From Stenogyne calaminthoides (lineage: Eukaryota; Streptophyta; Magnoliopsida; Lamiales; Lamiaceae), in assembly GCA_037126765.1 (NCBI GenBank), contig JBBCBC010000012.1, positions 7,750,001-7,814,000 on the forward strand: a DNA stretch of 64,000 bases, read 5' to 3'. This document shows positions 21,020-32,800 of this stretch, piece by piece. Made by a program: the position numbers and the translations under genes. Position 1 is the first letter of the stretch, and each line of letters starts with the position of its first letter. The notes below the pieces were generated by a model. It was not told the DNA's origin, made no database searches, and worked only from the letters and a program-made list of their open reading frames with translations.

Positions 21020-21915
21020 GCCGAAACCCGAAGAGGCGGGCAAGTCGACGCCGTATAGGCGGACAAAGTCATCGCCACGAAGGCGGAATGCCAGCGCCGA
21101 GGAGGCGGGCAGGTCGATGCCTTAGAAGCGGACAAAAATCATCGCCAAGAAGACGGAATGTCGACGCCGAGGAGACGGGCAGGTCGATGCCTTAGAGGCG
21201 GACAAAATCATCGCCACGAAGGAGGAATGCCAGCACCGAGGAGGCGGGCAGATCGACGCCGCTTAGAGGCGGACAAAAATTATCACCACGAAGTCGGAAT
21301 GCCGACACCGAGGAGGCGGGCAGGTCGACGCCTTAGAGGCAGACAAAAATCATCGCCACAAAGGCGGAATGCCGACGCCGAAGAGGCTGGCAGGTCGACG
21401 CCTTAGAGGCGGACAAAAATCATCGCCACGAAGGCGGAATGCCGACGTCGAGGAGGCGGGCAGGTCGACGCCTTAGAGGCGGACAAAATCTTCGCCAAGA
21501 ATAGCTGGAATGCCGCCGCCGAGGAGGCGAAGGTCGACGACGAGGCAGACAGAAAAATCATCGCCACGGCTACGAATGTCGACGCCGAGGAGGGGGGCAG
21601 TCGACGCCAGAGGCAGATAAAATCATCGCCACGGCGCGAATGCCGGCCACGAGAGGCGGGCAGATCGACACCTGAGGCGATTAAAAATCATCGCCACGGC
21701 TACGGCGACGACGAGTAGGCGGGCAGGTCGACGCCTTAGAGGCGGACAAAAATCATCGCCATGAAGGCGGAATGCCGACGCCGAAGAGGCGGGCAGGTCG
21801 ATGCCTTAGAGGCGGACAAAATCATCGCCACGAAGGTGGAATGCCAACGCCGAGGAGGCGGGCAGCTCGATGCCTTAGAGGCGGACAAAATCATCGCCTT
21901 AGGAGGCGGAAATGC
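21020..21915 (-). repeat. ~70-bp GC-rich satellite (about 13 units, partly degraded)
   Basis: Same three-part CGCC-N5-GGCGG unit as at 16088-16990. Units between about 21490 and 21720 have many small deletions and changed spacing, unlike the clean units on either side, which suggests either local decay or read-consensus error. Confidence 0.88.
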
Positions 21916-23115
21916 CATGGTTTGTCTGACCATTTGAGGAAATTTTTTGGGAGAGAGGATTTAGGTTTAAATTTCCTTGAAAATTTTGTAAAGATATTAT
22001 TAGGAGGTTAGAAAATATTTATGATATTTTTTGGTAAATCCGATTTTTATCAGTGTTGAAAGGAGGCTAGAATTTCGAGATTATTGAACAAGATCTTTCT
22101 CGAGTTTTGTGGTATAAAATAACCTTGGAGATTTTTGGGGTTTTGCCCCCAGGATCGGGTTTTGATATATGTTTAAAAACATCTTTTGTAGATGTGCAAA
22201 GGTTCGGGATCCCTAGGGTCTTGCCCCAGGATCGAGATTTGATTCTCGTTTGTTTGGATCGTTTGTATCAGAGCGATTTGTTGTTTCAAGAATACGAGAA
22301 AATTGGCACATAAGTTTGTAGTCATTTCGGACTGCATAGGTTTATAGTCATTTCGGACTATTTGCCAGTGACTTGAATAACTTCTGCGACTCTAAATCGA
22401 GCTATGTTCTTATCGTCTTATTGACATTGCGATTTAAATGAACTTGTTCTTTGTCGTCTTATGAAGTCGTGACAAGAATCTAGCCGTTTAGGCCGCGACC
22501 TCATCGAGCTTGGGATTCGAAAGTCGTGGCTACGATGTGAGCTAGAGGATATTCCGGAGTGTGACTTTAAACAAGTGTTTTAACTCGGTGTCAACTTGGA
22601 TTGATACATTCGTTTGATATAAAAAGATTGTCTTTCGAGGGCGTTTTATTGAGATTACAATTATCTTTGATTTGAGATTTGAAGGGATTATTTGTCGTCT
22701 TACTTAAGTTGCGACTTGATTGCCTTCTGGTTTGACCATTACGCCTGTCGGGGTCGACAGGGTCATTTTTTGGAAGTGTGACCTTGTCAATCTGAGGTTG
22801 TCGGGTCTTGTTTGTTTAAGACCGCGACTTCATGATTTTGATGTTGTCGGGTCTTCTAGTTTGAGACCGCGACTTTATGAATTTGAGTATTTTCCTTAAT
22901 CGTTTGATGCGACGTAAGTTTGAAGTCGGATTATAAGTTCGCTTCATTTGTATGAGACTTTTGAGTGCTCGTAGATGAATTTTGTGAGAGCCCCTTAAGG
23001 TTTATGCTATTAGTGAAACATAAGGATTTGGAGTTCGTTTTAAATAACCCTCCAAATTTAGACATGCTAGTTTGAGTTTCTAACGTCAACTAGTGTTCTG
23101 AAATTAACTCGAATA

Positions 23116-24429
23116 GCTAGAGATATGAGCACATATGCCCCCGCCTTTTAATATATATGAAAGTCTGAACACTGTAATATATATTAAAAGGAAGTAAATG
23201 AAATAGAACCTGATGTGAGTGGGTTGAAGGACTGCCCGTAGATTCTTTGAATTACCCCCGAGGCTTCGTATACCAGTGCAATTTTCCTTTGCGAGAGTCG
23301 CGAGTATTTTTTCCTCGTAAAAATAGATAACTCGTTAAATATCAAGTTATCCACATAGCACGAAACTCGGAGAATCAAATTATTAATATAAAATAATTTT
23401 TTACCTTTATTTATTATCAGGCTGGGCCGAAAATATTATTTATAAATAATAAATTTGGCCCAACAGTTCATAACTTAAAATTAGTTATTAGGCTTTTATT
23501 TAATCAATCCAAACTTTGGGTTTATGGACTTAATTAATCCTGAATTGGGCTTATGCCTTTACCAGACCGGTCCCACTTCATTTTTTAAACCGTTAGGCTT
23601 AAAGAATTATTCAAGTAGAGGCCCAAAGTTTTCACCAAGTCAAGAATAGGGCCCAATGAATTTAAATCAAACAAGAAAAAGGGCCCAACCATTTCACCAG
23701 GCGTCATTTGCGGAAGATTAGGTCCAAATTGGACCGCGTCCTCTCATGCGCCAAATCTGGGTGAACCGATAATTGAGGCGGCTGTTTCAGTGATTCGGTG
23801 GAGTTGCGGAGATTGTGCAATTTCGTGGTGCAGATCGCGGCGGCATCGAGATGGACCCGGCGGTGATTTGCGGGCTCGCCGACTTGCCAAGGACTGAGAC
23901 GCGGCGATGAGAGCAGCAGCGGTGCGGTTTCACAAGGTCGGCGGCTTGGTGGGCTTGCGAGGCAGCGGGGACGGTGGCGATTTTACGCCGATTTGAGGCA
24001 CAAAAGGCTTCGCGGCCTTGTTAGACTGATGCGGTTGGAACGTTGCGGCTGTGTCGCTCTGCAGCGTTTCGTCTTGATGTCGTAACCTCCGGCGAAGTGT
24101 GGAACGACCTGGTTTGAGGTTAACGCCAACCAGCGGTTTTCGGCTTTTCGCTTTGATTCTCAATCTTAGCAGGAAATCATCCAAAAGCTTGCTCCCTACA
24201 TCTATCTCGAATATGTATCTTGTAAACTGGTGGCTACCTATTACGTAGGCCAATAATCTGTGTATGTATGAATTTCTTGTACAGGGACTAATGGGTTTGA
24301 TTTTTGATAGAAAGAGGATGAATTTTTGGATCGATGGGTGTTTCATCCAGATTTGGTTTTTTATTTTTAGGTCCACCCGAATATTTCGTAAAAATTCGAT
24401 AGATGTTTCCCACATACGGTAATTATTTG
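23116..24429. other. Unassigned promoter-like stretch, possible low-copy DNA
   Basis: No recognisable transposon coding sequence. A perfect 15-bp inverted repeat (23144-23158 with 23177-23191, 18-nt loop) lies at the left. Between 23410 and 23700 there are five GGCCCA/TGGGCC motifs (near 23423, 23456, 23622, 23651, 23683), the kind found in promoters of plant housekeeping genes, followed by a GC-rich block (about 23750-24130). A 161-codon minus-strand frame (24415-23930) spans it but has no recognised domain. It could be the interior or LTR of an unrelated element, or a remnant of host DNA. Confidence 0.4.
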
Positions 24430-24873
24430 TTGTAACCTAAATTTTACATCTAGGGCTACAAACAAGTAAAATATGAATTCTGAATGAACAACGAATGAAA
24501 AACAAAAAAGAACAAAGAATTTGTTGACCCAGTTCGTCCGGAAGGACTACGTCTAGGGGCATACCAAACCAGAATATTTTACTATCTTTTTCCTATGTAT
24601 TTTTGTCCCTCTTCTTATTGGGGTTTGTCCCCTATTTATAATATTTACAAATTGTACAAAGATAAAACCCTAATGGGCCATTTAATGGGCCTTCTAAACA
24701 AGGAAATACAAGATACACTAAATCTTCGTCAGGATCTTCAATGGATATGCAAGATCTTCTATTTTCATAACAAACACCGGGAATCTTTATCTTAATCTTC
24801 TTTCCTTGCTTATGTTCACTCCGATACGCCTGCCGACCTCCCCCACGGAGCTACCTCTGGGGAGGCCGCCCGT
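24430..24873 (-). mobile_element. Third long-LTR copy, truncated
   Basis: Starts TGTTGTAACCTAAATTT like 19370 and follows it to GGGGAGGCCGCCCGT (compare 19778-19793), then stops where the Athila-related inverted repeat begins. Minus-strand TATAAATA at 24633-24640 is intact here. Confidence 0.88.
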
Positions 24874-25365
24874 TGATTAGAGGTGAAATTGAGTGAGTTA
24901 CGAGCGAGTTTTATCCATGTTTCGAGTGTTTTTAGTGATATTCTTGCAGTGATTGAGCATAATCTGTTTAAAGTCACTAATTTGCTTCTTTGGTGTGCAT
25001 GACAGGAAAGAGGGCTGAAAATGTAGCTCATGAGACGTTGCGGTGCACGAATCGGACTCCTGCTTACCCGAAGGAAGTTTTGTATGCTTGTAAATCCCTG
25101 GAAATGTATGCTTCGTAACTAATATGGATGCGATTTGAGAGTTCTATTTTAAAACTATTGAATCAACGAGAGTAAGCAGGAGTCCGATTCGTGCACCGCA
25201 ACGTCTCACGAGCTCCATTTTCAGCCCTCTTTCCTGTCATGCACACTAAAGAAGCAAATTAGTGACTTTAAACAGATTATGCTCAATCACTGCAAGAATA
25301 TCACTAAAAACACTCGAAACATGGTTAAAACTCGCTCGTAACTCACTCAATTTCACCTCTAATCA
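24874..25365 (-). repeat. Inverted duplication of the Athila 3' LTR start
   Basis: Two arms of 194 nt each (24874-25067 and 25172-25365), near-perfect reverse complements, both with the LTR start TGATTAGAGGTG at their outer ends. The 104-nt spacer (25068-25171) is a piece of the U5 side of the LTR, homologous to 44300-44403. The rest of the LTR, including its promoter, is missing here. As DNA or RNA this would fold into a long hairpin. Confidence 0.88.
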
Positions 25366-25366
25366 A

Positions 25367-25380
25367 CTCCCCCAAACTTA
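25367..25380 (-). promoter_or_regulatory. Athila-like polypurine tract
   Basis: On the minus strand TAAGTTTGGGGGAG precedes the LTR start TGATTAG by one base (25366). Preceded by GGGGACAAACAACAT, the usual context at the 3' end of such elements. Confidence 0.85.
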
Positions 25381-26724
25381 CAATGTTGTTTGTCCCCAAG
25401 CAATGAAATTATAAGTTGAGTGAAATTGACAAAACAAATTGAGATACCAAATCATGCATGAAATTGCTTTCAACTTTCAATGATCGGTCACCCGAACACA
25501 AACTCATCTTCTTTTCTCCTACTCATGGACAATCAACATAACTCACCAAATCAAACATGGATGTGCTCTCGACAGTGTGTTTCACTCCCTCACAAGTGTT
25601 TTCGCAATAACTAGGGACACTAAAACAATCAATCACACAAATCAGTGATCATATGCTTGTAAATACTCTCAACATCGATCACGTTCAATGTATTCATACC
25701 GGATCAACAAGGACTTGCACTAGGTTGTAACGGAAGGCTCTTTGGACAGGTGGGATAAGTATATGGTAAACTGACTCAAGCGAGCAGAGAATAGGAAAAT
25801 CGAGTCAAATTATTTCAATCTAAGGGATGAAAGTACTGTTATCATATGCAATGTTATTTGCATCTTTTTTCTCTTTTCAATTCTCCCTCCCCCAAACTAA
25901 AACACTTCAACCGTTCCTTTTTTTTTTTTTTACGAGCAAGAATGTATATTTTCTGTTGCTCAACTCACTCTTATTTCTTTCCCATCCTTCCACAAGCTTC
26001 CCATTCCCCTGTTCATGAATACACTCAACCCATCAATTATTTCCATCAACCAATTTCATCCCCTTATTTAAGACTTTTCCTATTCTCCACTCAATTTTGG
26101 ACAAAAGACTTTTAAAACGGATAGGGCTTAAATCTGTTAACAAACGATTAGGCCTCAGGCTCAAACGGGCTAGCAAGGGAAAAATGTCATCGGTTGGGAA
26201 ATTTAGGCTAAAGTGACTTACAAATCGAAACATGACCTATGATCACTTCTGGCATGCAATACAAGAAACAATCAAGAAGAGAGAATATCAACAAGTTCTA
26301 GCACCTCAAAGGTGATGATTCACACACAATGAATGAGATGAATGTAATGAATTTCAATCTCGTTTTAGGCTCAAATCTCACGGTTTTTCACATCCATGCC
26401 TAGACCTAGCAACTTACGCCTCATGCCACACAAATATTCAAAAAGAAAAATCGCAAGTGCACAACTTCCCTTTCAAATCCACCTTACTCACAACTACACA
26501 CATTCTCAAGCACTCAACCATTCCACAATTACTCAACTCAGCATTCACACTCACGTAAAGCAACATATAAGCAAGTACGACATCAATCATCAATGAAATT
26601 AAGCAAATTCACACCCACTTTCATGAGTACCACGAGATAGCCAATTAAGTATATGCCCAAATATAAGAAATGAAAAAGAAAAGAACAAAAGGCAAGAGTT
26701 AGAAATTGGGGAGTTCCCCATCTA
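25381..26724 (-). other. Athila-like 3' noncoding region
   Basis: About 1.3 kb, AT-rich, between the end of the env-like ORF and the polypurine tract. Contains a run of about 15 T at 25917-25931. Short frames on the + strand are not conserved and are judged spurious. Confidence 0.6.
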
Positions 26725-27830
26725 CTGTTATTGCTCTGGAGGTGGTGGAGGGCGATACATCTGGTGATCCTCTCCTCTTTGAGATATAAACAGCTCCTGG
26801 AACCACCGTCTCATATCCTCGTTGTTCGGATGCCATTCTACATTGCGGTCATGTCATTCCGCATTCCTTTCAAATTTCCCTCCATAACGCCCATTTGATG
26901 AACCATTCCCGTCCACTCCTACTGTGAGGGCATCCATCCTCCATGATAAGCCGGGCTCTCCACCGGTGCCTCGGGCACATCTTCCTCAATCTCCTCTTCC
27001 TCTTCATCCTCCTCTTCATCTTCCTCTGCAGCTTTCCTCTGATTGTTCACCCCTCTGCCTCTTGCTCGTTTGACCTCTCCAAACAACCTTACTCTCTAGC
27101 TTCTTCTGGAATTTCTCAATAATCTGAGAATGCACTGATGTAGCCATCCCCCAATTGGGGTACTTCTTCCCTTTTATTGTCACTAGATCATGATTGGGCA
27201 AAGGAAATAAGGTCCCATCATTAAACCTCAAACAAAGCTTTCCCAATTTTCGATCGAGCATTAGAGATCTGGCTAAATGCCCGAAATTGAGATCGTTTCC
27301 TATCAGGGCTCCAGATTCAGGGTCGTGATCATACCCCAAGTGACGCATCACTATGGTTATCAGACCTCCACTTTGTATCCTTGTCGACTTGCCCGAGGCA
27401 ATGTACGAGGTGTCCAGCTGATGGTCGAGGAATGCTGCACCAAAATCAAAGGGCTTCGTGTAAAGGAGGCACCATAAGTTGTAGAGCTCGTCCGCTATCA
27501 CTGAGCCCCCTTCCGAGCGGGAGAATATTGTATTTTCCAGAATCTTCTCCACATACCCGATTACGGGATTGAGGATGAAAGAGACTTTGGCTTTTTGAGA
27601 CCTGTACCTTTCGCCTAATCCCCCAGTGATTTCATTCCAGAACACTTCTTGATTATAATCCTTGTTCTTCTTCCTTGTCAATCCACTGTGAGGGAGCTTC
27701 AATGCTGCATTAATTCGCCTTATTGGGTGCTCCACCCATTCTCCTTGAAATGTGAATCGGAACTTCCTATCCTCCAATATCTCCAAAGTAGCTAGAAACT
27801 GCTCCGTGAGGTCAGCATACGTGTCCATTT
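26725..27830 (-). pseudogene. Athila env-like (ATHILA ORF-1) gene, 3' part
   Basis: Minus-strand reading frame (27828 to 27016, 270 codons) of the ATHILA ORF-1 family (PF03078-like): motifs FTFQGEWVEHPIRRINAALK, FFNE-type region FWNEITGG, and GGLITIVMRHLGYDHDP. The frame meets the copia insertion at 27831; the upstream part is at 36948-37229, and the two are in the same frame once the 5-bp target duplication is counted once. Near 27080 a one-base shift moves the reading to an acidic tail (EEDEEEDEEEEEIEEDVPE) and a Pro-rich end near 26730. Such ORFs lie downstream of pol in Athila/Calypso elements and are called env-like; an entry role has not been shown. Confidence 0.8.
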
Positions 27831-29681
27831 TGTTGGGGAATGAGTTAGCACAGATCTATTCGGGGTGAATATTTAAATACAAATTTAATTCATTAATTAT
27901 TACTAGCATGAATTAATCCTATATTAATTCAAATAATAATTGCAACAACATATCATGCATATAAAAAGCCACGTAAAACCTACGCATGCGGAATCTACGG
28001 GTTTACGTGAACGTACCCTCCGGGATGGCGGTGGCTTCGGGTCGGACGGACTAACCAAAAGGACTTCCCAAGTATTCCCTTAGCCCTTGCTCGACAATCC
28101 GGTGGAAGGATACTCGCGAACAATTAACAAAAGGAAAAAATAAACTTTGTTGCACCACTTATGTGGATTTGCTAATATTTCCAGCACACGGAATTGTACT
28201 TGGGAATGAACTAATCATCCCCTATTTATAGGAGAGGGGTGAACGAAATTTTTGTGTTTTTTCAATGTGGGAAAAGACTTTTCTTGGTCACCAAGAAATC
28301 TTGAATATATCCCATATATTCTTTTTCCCATAATTAAAATATTCCACAAAAATCCACCTCCTCTATTTTATGGAGATTTTTGAAAATATTAAGTGCAAGA
28401 TTCCAAGATTTGGATCTTCTTGAATTTATGAGATATTCTTGTATTTCAAGAAATACATATCTTCCATAATATCTTTTCAAGAAAATCAAGAAAATCTTTC
28501 TTGCCCACTATATTTCCAAAATTTCGAAAATTTCACTATGTATAACCAAGTGGGAGATTTCTTGAATTTAATGAGATAATCTTGTATTTCCAAGAATACA
28601 TATCTTCATTCCATAACAAAATTCAAAGAAAATCTTTTCTCCCTCTTTTTATCCATAATTTTTTGAAAATTAGAGAAAATATTAAGCAACAATATTTATT
28701 TTATTTTAATCACCTTTTAGCTTATTGGACTATATGTTGGGCTACTCAGGGGGCCTTTAGGAGAATTAAGATTGGACCTTCTAATGGATCTTGAATATCT
28801 AATATTGAGCCACAATATAATTCAAGCCCATAAATATTAATTAATCCCACTACATAATTAATATTGCACTATCCATCTTAACCCATATTACAATTCAATA
28901 TGGCTCCCTGGTCATTATTTCCCGTTTAAGATTATCTAGCCCATTAATTAATTCAAGCCACTTTGAATAGCTTTCCGTTAATTAATATCTTTTGTCCTTG
29001 GTCAAGGAACGGTTCAACATTATTATCCATACCGAAACTAATTCCACTTGCAAGATTTGGTATGATAAAACTTATGAACCTCCCCAAGGGGCAAATCAAG
29101 CAAGCGTGCTTGCACACGATTCTTCAGATTAAATCTTAGCAATCACATGTGACCAATAATATTGCCCAAGATAAAAAGTATTGAATCTCTCTCGATTCGC
29201 TACCCATGATAAGTCAAAGCAATAGTTACCAATCCCACGTGATCCTATTTAAGGGACGAAGGTTAAGAAACAACGAACCATCGAGGTCTAATTCTTCCTT
29301 GTTCGATCAAGAATTTATCCTCCTCAGAGGGTCCTATTCAAATCACCATGCACTAGTGTAATCTCTTGGTCAAGACAAACCAATCTCGAGCCTTACACCT
29401 CAACCTTTCGCGATGGTTGTTCATTTCCATCTAGGTCGTGAATGGGCGTACTTATAGTTACAAGGGGACCGTTAATTTAATCTTACGTGATCCGGTATCA
29501 CTAAATTAACTACAAATGTAACACGTCATTTAATTATTGAACAATTATGCAAGAAATATATATAACATTCAATCATATTTAAAGCATCGGTGATAAACCA
29601 TTTATTTCAAAAATAAAGTCGAAAAATTCAGGTTTAGATTATACAAAGTAAAAAGCATACTTTTCAAAGATAATCCCAACA
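27831..29681 (-). mobile_element. CATTT copia, left (3') LTR
   Basis: 1851 bp, TGTTGGGG...CCCAACA. Minus-strand TATAAATAGG at 28222-28231. Same family as the solo LTR at 51086-52927. Confidence 0.95.
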
Positions 29682-29800
29682 ATCTCCCACTTATACTCAA
29701 AGTCTGCTTTTAAGTATACTACAACATGTCTCGAGTAGTCCGTGACATCTAATGTCACCTACACGAACCTTAATAATTTCTCCCACTTATACTCAAAGCA
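29682..29800 (-). promoter_or_regulatory. Polypurine tract, duplicated
   Basis: Minus-strand AGTATAAGTGGGAGAT abuts the LTR, the usual plant copia arrangement. The same AGTATAAGTGGGAGA occurs again at about 29781-29795, about 97 bp further in, so the tract and its context are duplicated. Confidence 0.75.
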
Positions 29801-32800
29801 GATTGGCAACGGTCTTGACACCCATTCCACTCACATGTCTCTCGAATGTATTCAGAGGCAGACGCTTTGTGAATGGATCTGCTAGGCTCATCCTCGACGC
29901 TATATTTTTTGCCACATTTATATCTCCTCTCTTAACGATTTCTCGTATAAGATGTCTTTCCTTTAATGTGTTTGTTTGACTCGTGGACTCTTGGTTCTCT
30001 TGAATTTGTAACTGCTCCTAGCAGATATTGCTAGACAGATTCAGAACACCATCCAAGTCCACTAAGAAGATCTAGAGCCCAATCGGTTCTTTCACTGCTT
30101 CACAAGCGGCTACTTACCCGAGTCCCATGGTTGAGTCAGTGATGCATTTCTGCTTCACACTCGTCCATTCGATGGCTACACTTCCCAAATGGAAACACAC
30201 TAACTGAGGCAGATAATTTCTGGAATCTAAATCTGATTGGAAATCCGAGTCCGTAGTAATGGCCGGATGGGGATTGGAGTATCTGACTGATAAATCAACA
30301 TTCTATCCCGAGTTCTTTTCAGACACTTCAGAATGTTTTTAACTGTCGTCCAATGCGCTTTCCCTGGGTTACTCTGATATCTTGCTATCATGCCTACGAC
30401 AAAGCATATATCCGGGTCTCGCATACACAAAGATTGCATACATAAGGTTTCCTACAAAGAAGCACAAGGAATGCCTTTCATGTCATCTATCTCCTTTTAT
30501 GCCTTAGGGATATTTTCTTGGATAGATGGATTCCAAGTCTGAAAGGTACGAATCCTTTCTTGGAATCTTGCATGCTGAATCGTTTTAAAACCAGTGTCAA
30601 TGTATGAATACTTGCGATAACCCGATCATCCTTTTCTTGCGATCTCAAGTAATCTTGATCCCAAGGATGTGTCCGGCTTTCCCTAAGTCTTTCATATCAA
30701 ACTATTTTGAAACGCCATGCCCTTACGTCTGACCACACCTTCACATCGTTCCCGATGATCACAATGTCATCTACGTATAGTACTAAGAATACCAACGCAG
30801 TTCCGACACGCTTTTATGGACACAACTTTCAAAATCGTTTTGATCAAACCCATAAGACTTTATTACATGATCAAAACTTTGGTTCCAAGCTCTGGATGCC
30901 TGTTTGAGTCCGTAAATGGACCTCTTGAGCTTACAAACTAGGTGTTCTTGGCCTGTTTCAATGAAACCTTGGGGTTGTTGCATATAGATCTCTTTATCAA
31001 GACTTCCGTTAAGGAAAGCTGTCTTGACATCTATTTGCCAGACTTCAAAGTCAAAATCGCAAGAATCGATAAGAGAATACTTGATGGACTTAAGATGGCT
31101 ATGGGCTAAAAAAGTTTCCCTCATAATCGATCCCTTTCTTTCTGAGTATAACCTTTCGCCATTAGTCTTTGCTTTAAAAGGTTTCAACCTTCCCGTCCGA
31201 TCCTCTTTTCCTCTTATATACCCACTTGCATCTAATGGGTTTGACCCCATTAAGTGGTTCGACTAGCTCCCACACTCTATTATGAAATATAGAACCCACT
31301 TCGGCTTTCATTGTTGTTTGCCAAGAATCTGCATCCTTATCTTGGAGTGCCTCGTCATATGTCCATGGGTCTGATTCCGGAAATCAAGTCCGAGGACTCT
31401 TCTATTCCCATGAATCTCTCGGGATGTCTAACAACCCTCCCACTATAACGAGGCTCGGCCAGAAAACGTATCATTTGGTATATCATCTAAATACAATCAA
31501 GACCGAGGTTTGCCCTCTAAGCTCATTTAAGGTAATCTCACTTCTGGGTTTTCTTTGGTTCTATAGTTTTCTTCCAAAATCTAAAGTGGGTGCTGTTAAC
31601 CACTTTTTGATCTTCGAAACTATAGAACATACACCCTTTTGTTCCCTCGGGGTATCCTACAAATGGCCTTTTAATTCGATCGAGGATCCAACTTACCGGC
31701 TTCCTTGTCCAACATGTAGGCCGGACACCCCAAAGTTCTCATGTGTCTCATACTAGGCTTGCGCCCGGTCCACAATTCTTTGGGAGTTTTGGGAACCGAT
31801 TTGGATAGCACCAAGTTCAGAATGTAAGTCGTTGTTTCCAAGGCATAACCCCAGAACGACTTGGGAAGATCCGCATAACTCATCATTGATCTAACCATTT
31901 CCAAAAGAATTATGTTGCTTCGCTCTGCAAACCCCGTTTTGTTGAGGGGTTCCGGGTGCAATGAGCTGGGATACACTCCCTTCATCAGATAAGTAGTTCA
32001 AAAACTCATCGCTGAAGTATTCGCCTCCACGATCAAATCGTAGAGACTTGATACATTTTTCCATATGATTCTCTGCTTGAGCCTTAAATTCTTAGAATTT
32101 CTCAAAGGTCTCAGATTCATGCTTCATAAGGAAAATGTACCTTGAGTAATCATCAATAAAATTACTCATAACCTCCTCTTGCTTTGGTTGACATTGGACT
32201 ACATACATCTGTGTGAACGATCTCTAACACTTCTTTGGCCCTATTCCTCTTGGCTCCAAATGCCCTCTTGGTCATATTACCCTCCAAACATGATTCGCAG
32301 GTTGGAATCGATTCAACTTGGAGACGCTCCAGTGAACCATCTTTCACCAACCTTTCCTCTTTGGATTTATATGACCTAATCTTAGATGCCAAAGAAGTGT
32401 CTCGTTCACGCCGATGAACGTTTTTCTTTTCTAAAACAGATTGATGTGTTATAAGATACATTTCGTGAGTGGTGTGCATGCGAGTTAATTGTATAGAGAT
32501 TTTCCATCAATGTCCCGTATCACATACACTCATCATTTCAAAAATGATGTCATTCTTCTTAGAAGAAACTTAGTGTCCTTTAATCAAATTTTAGAAACCG
32601 AAAGTGAATTCTTTCTAAAAAAAGGAACACAAAGATAATCTCAAAAAAACTTTATCTTCAAAAGATAGGTGCACTTCTCCCATCGCTTTAATCGCTACTC
32701 ATGTAGCATTGCAATGTTTGCTACTTGCGTAGTATTGCAATAATCGTTACTACCGTAGCATTGCAATATCTGCCACTTACGTAGCATTGCAATGTCTTCT

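Larger units (their letters stand above)
14686..23115 (-). mobile_element. Long-LTR (Ogre/Tat- or LARD-like) element
   Basis: Two direct repeats of about 3.7 kb (left copy truncated by E2, right copy 19370-23115) flank only 1178 bp of internal DNA. On the minus strand the LTR ends ...TTACAACA and starts T(A)TTCGAG, so the first dinucleotide looks mutated from TG. A TATA box is visible on the minus strand (clearest in the third copy at 24633-24640). The internal part carries a minus-strand gypsy-type ORF remnant. Very long LTRs holding tandem repeats with a reduced interior suggest a non-autonomous LARD or a degenerate Ogre/Tat element. No pol is present here and no convincing primer site was found. 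Confidence 0.7.
19370..23115 (-). mobile_element. Long-LTR element, right (5') LTR
   Basis: 3746 bp, + strand edges TGTTGTAACC...CTCGAATA. Its left ~440 bp are shared with the fragment at 24430-24873. Contains the 5-unit 43-bp array and the 70-bp satellite. The promoter-like TATA position in this copy (around 19560-19567) is degenerate (CATAAATA on the minus strand). Confidence 0.8.

Noticed and set aside
23930..24415. 161-codon minus-strand frame in the unassigned region
   Set aside because: No recognisable domain, and the GC-rich half would stay open by chance; described only as part of the unassigned region.
25827..26115. Phe/Ser-rich + strand frames near a poly-T run
   Set aside because: Low-complexity T-rich 3' noncoding region of the Athila-like element.
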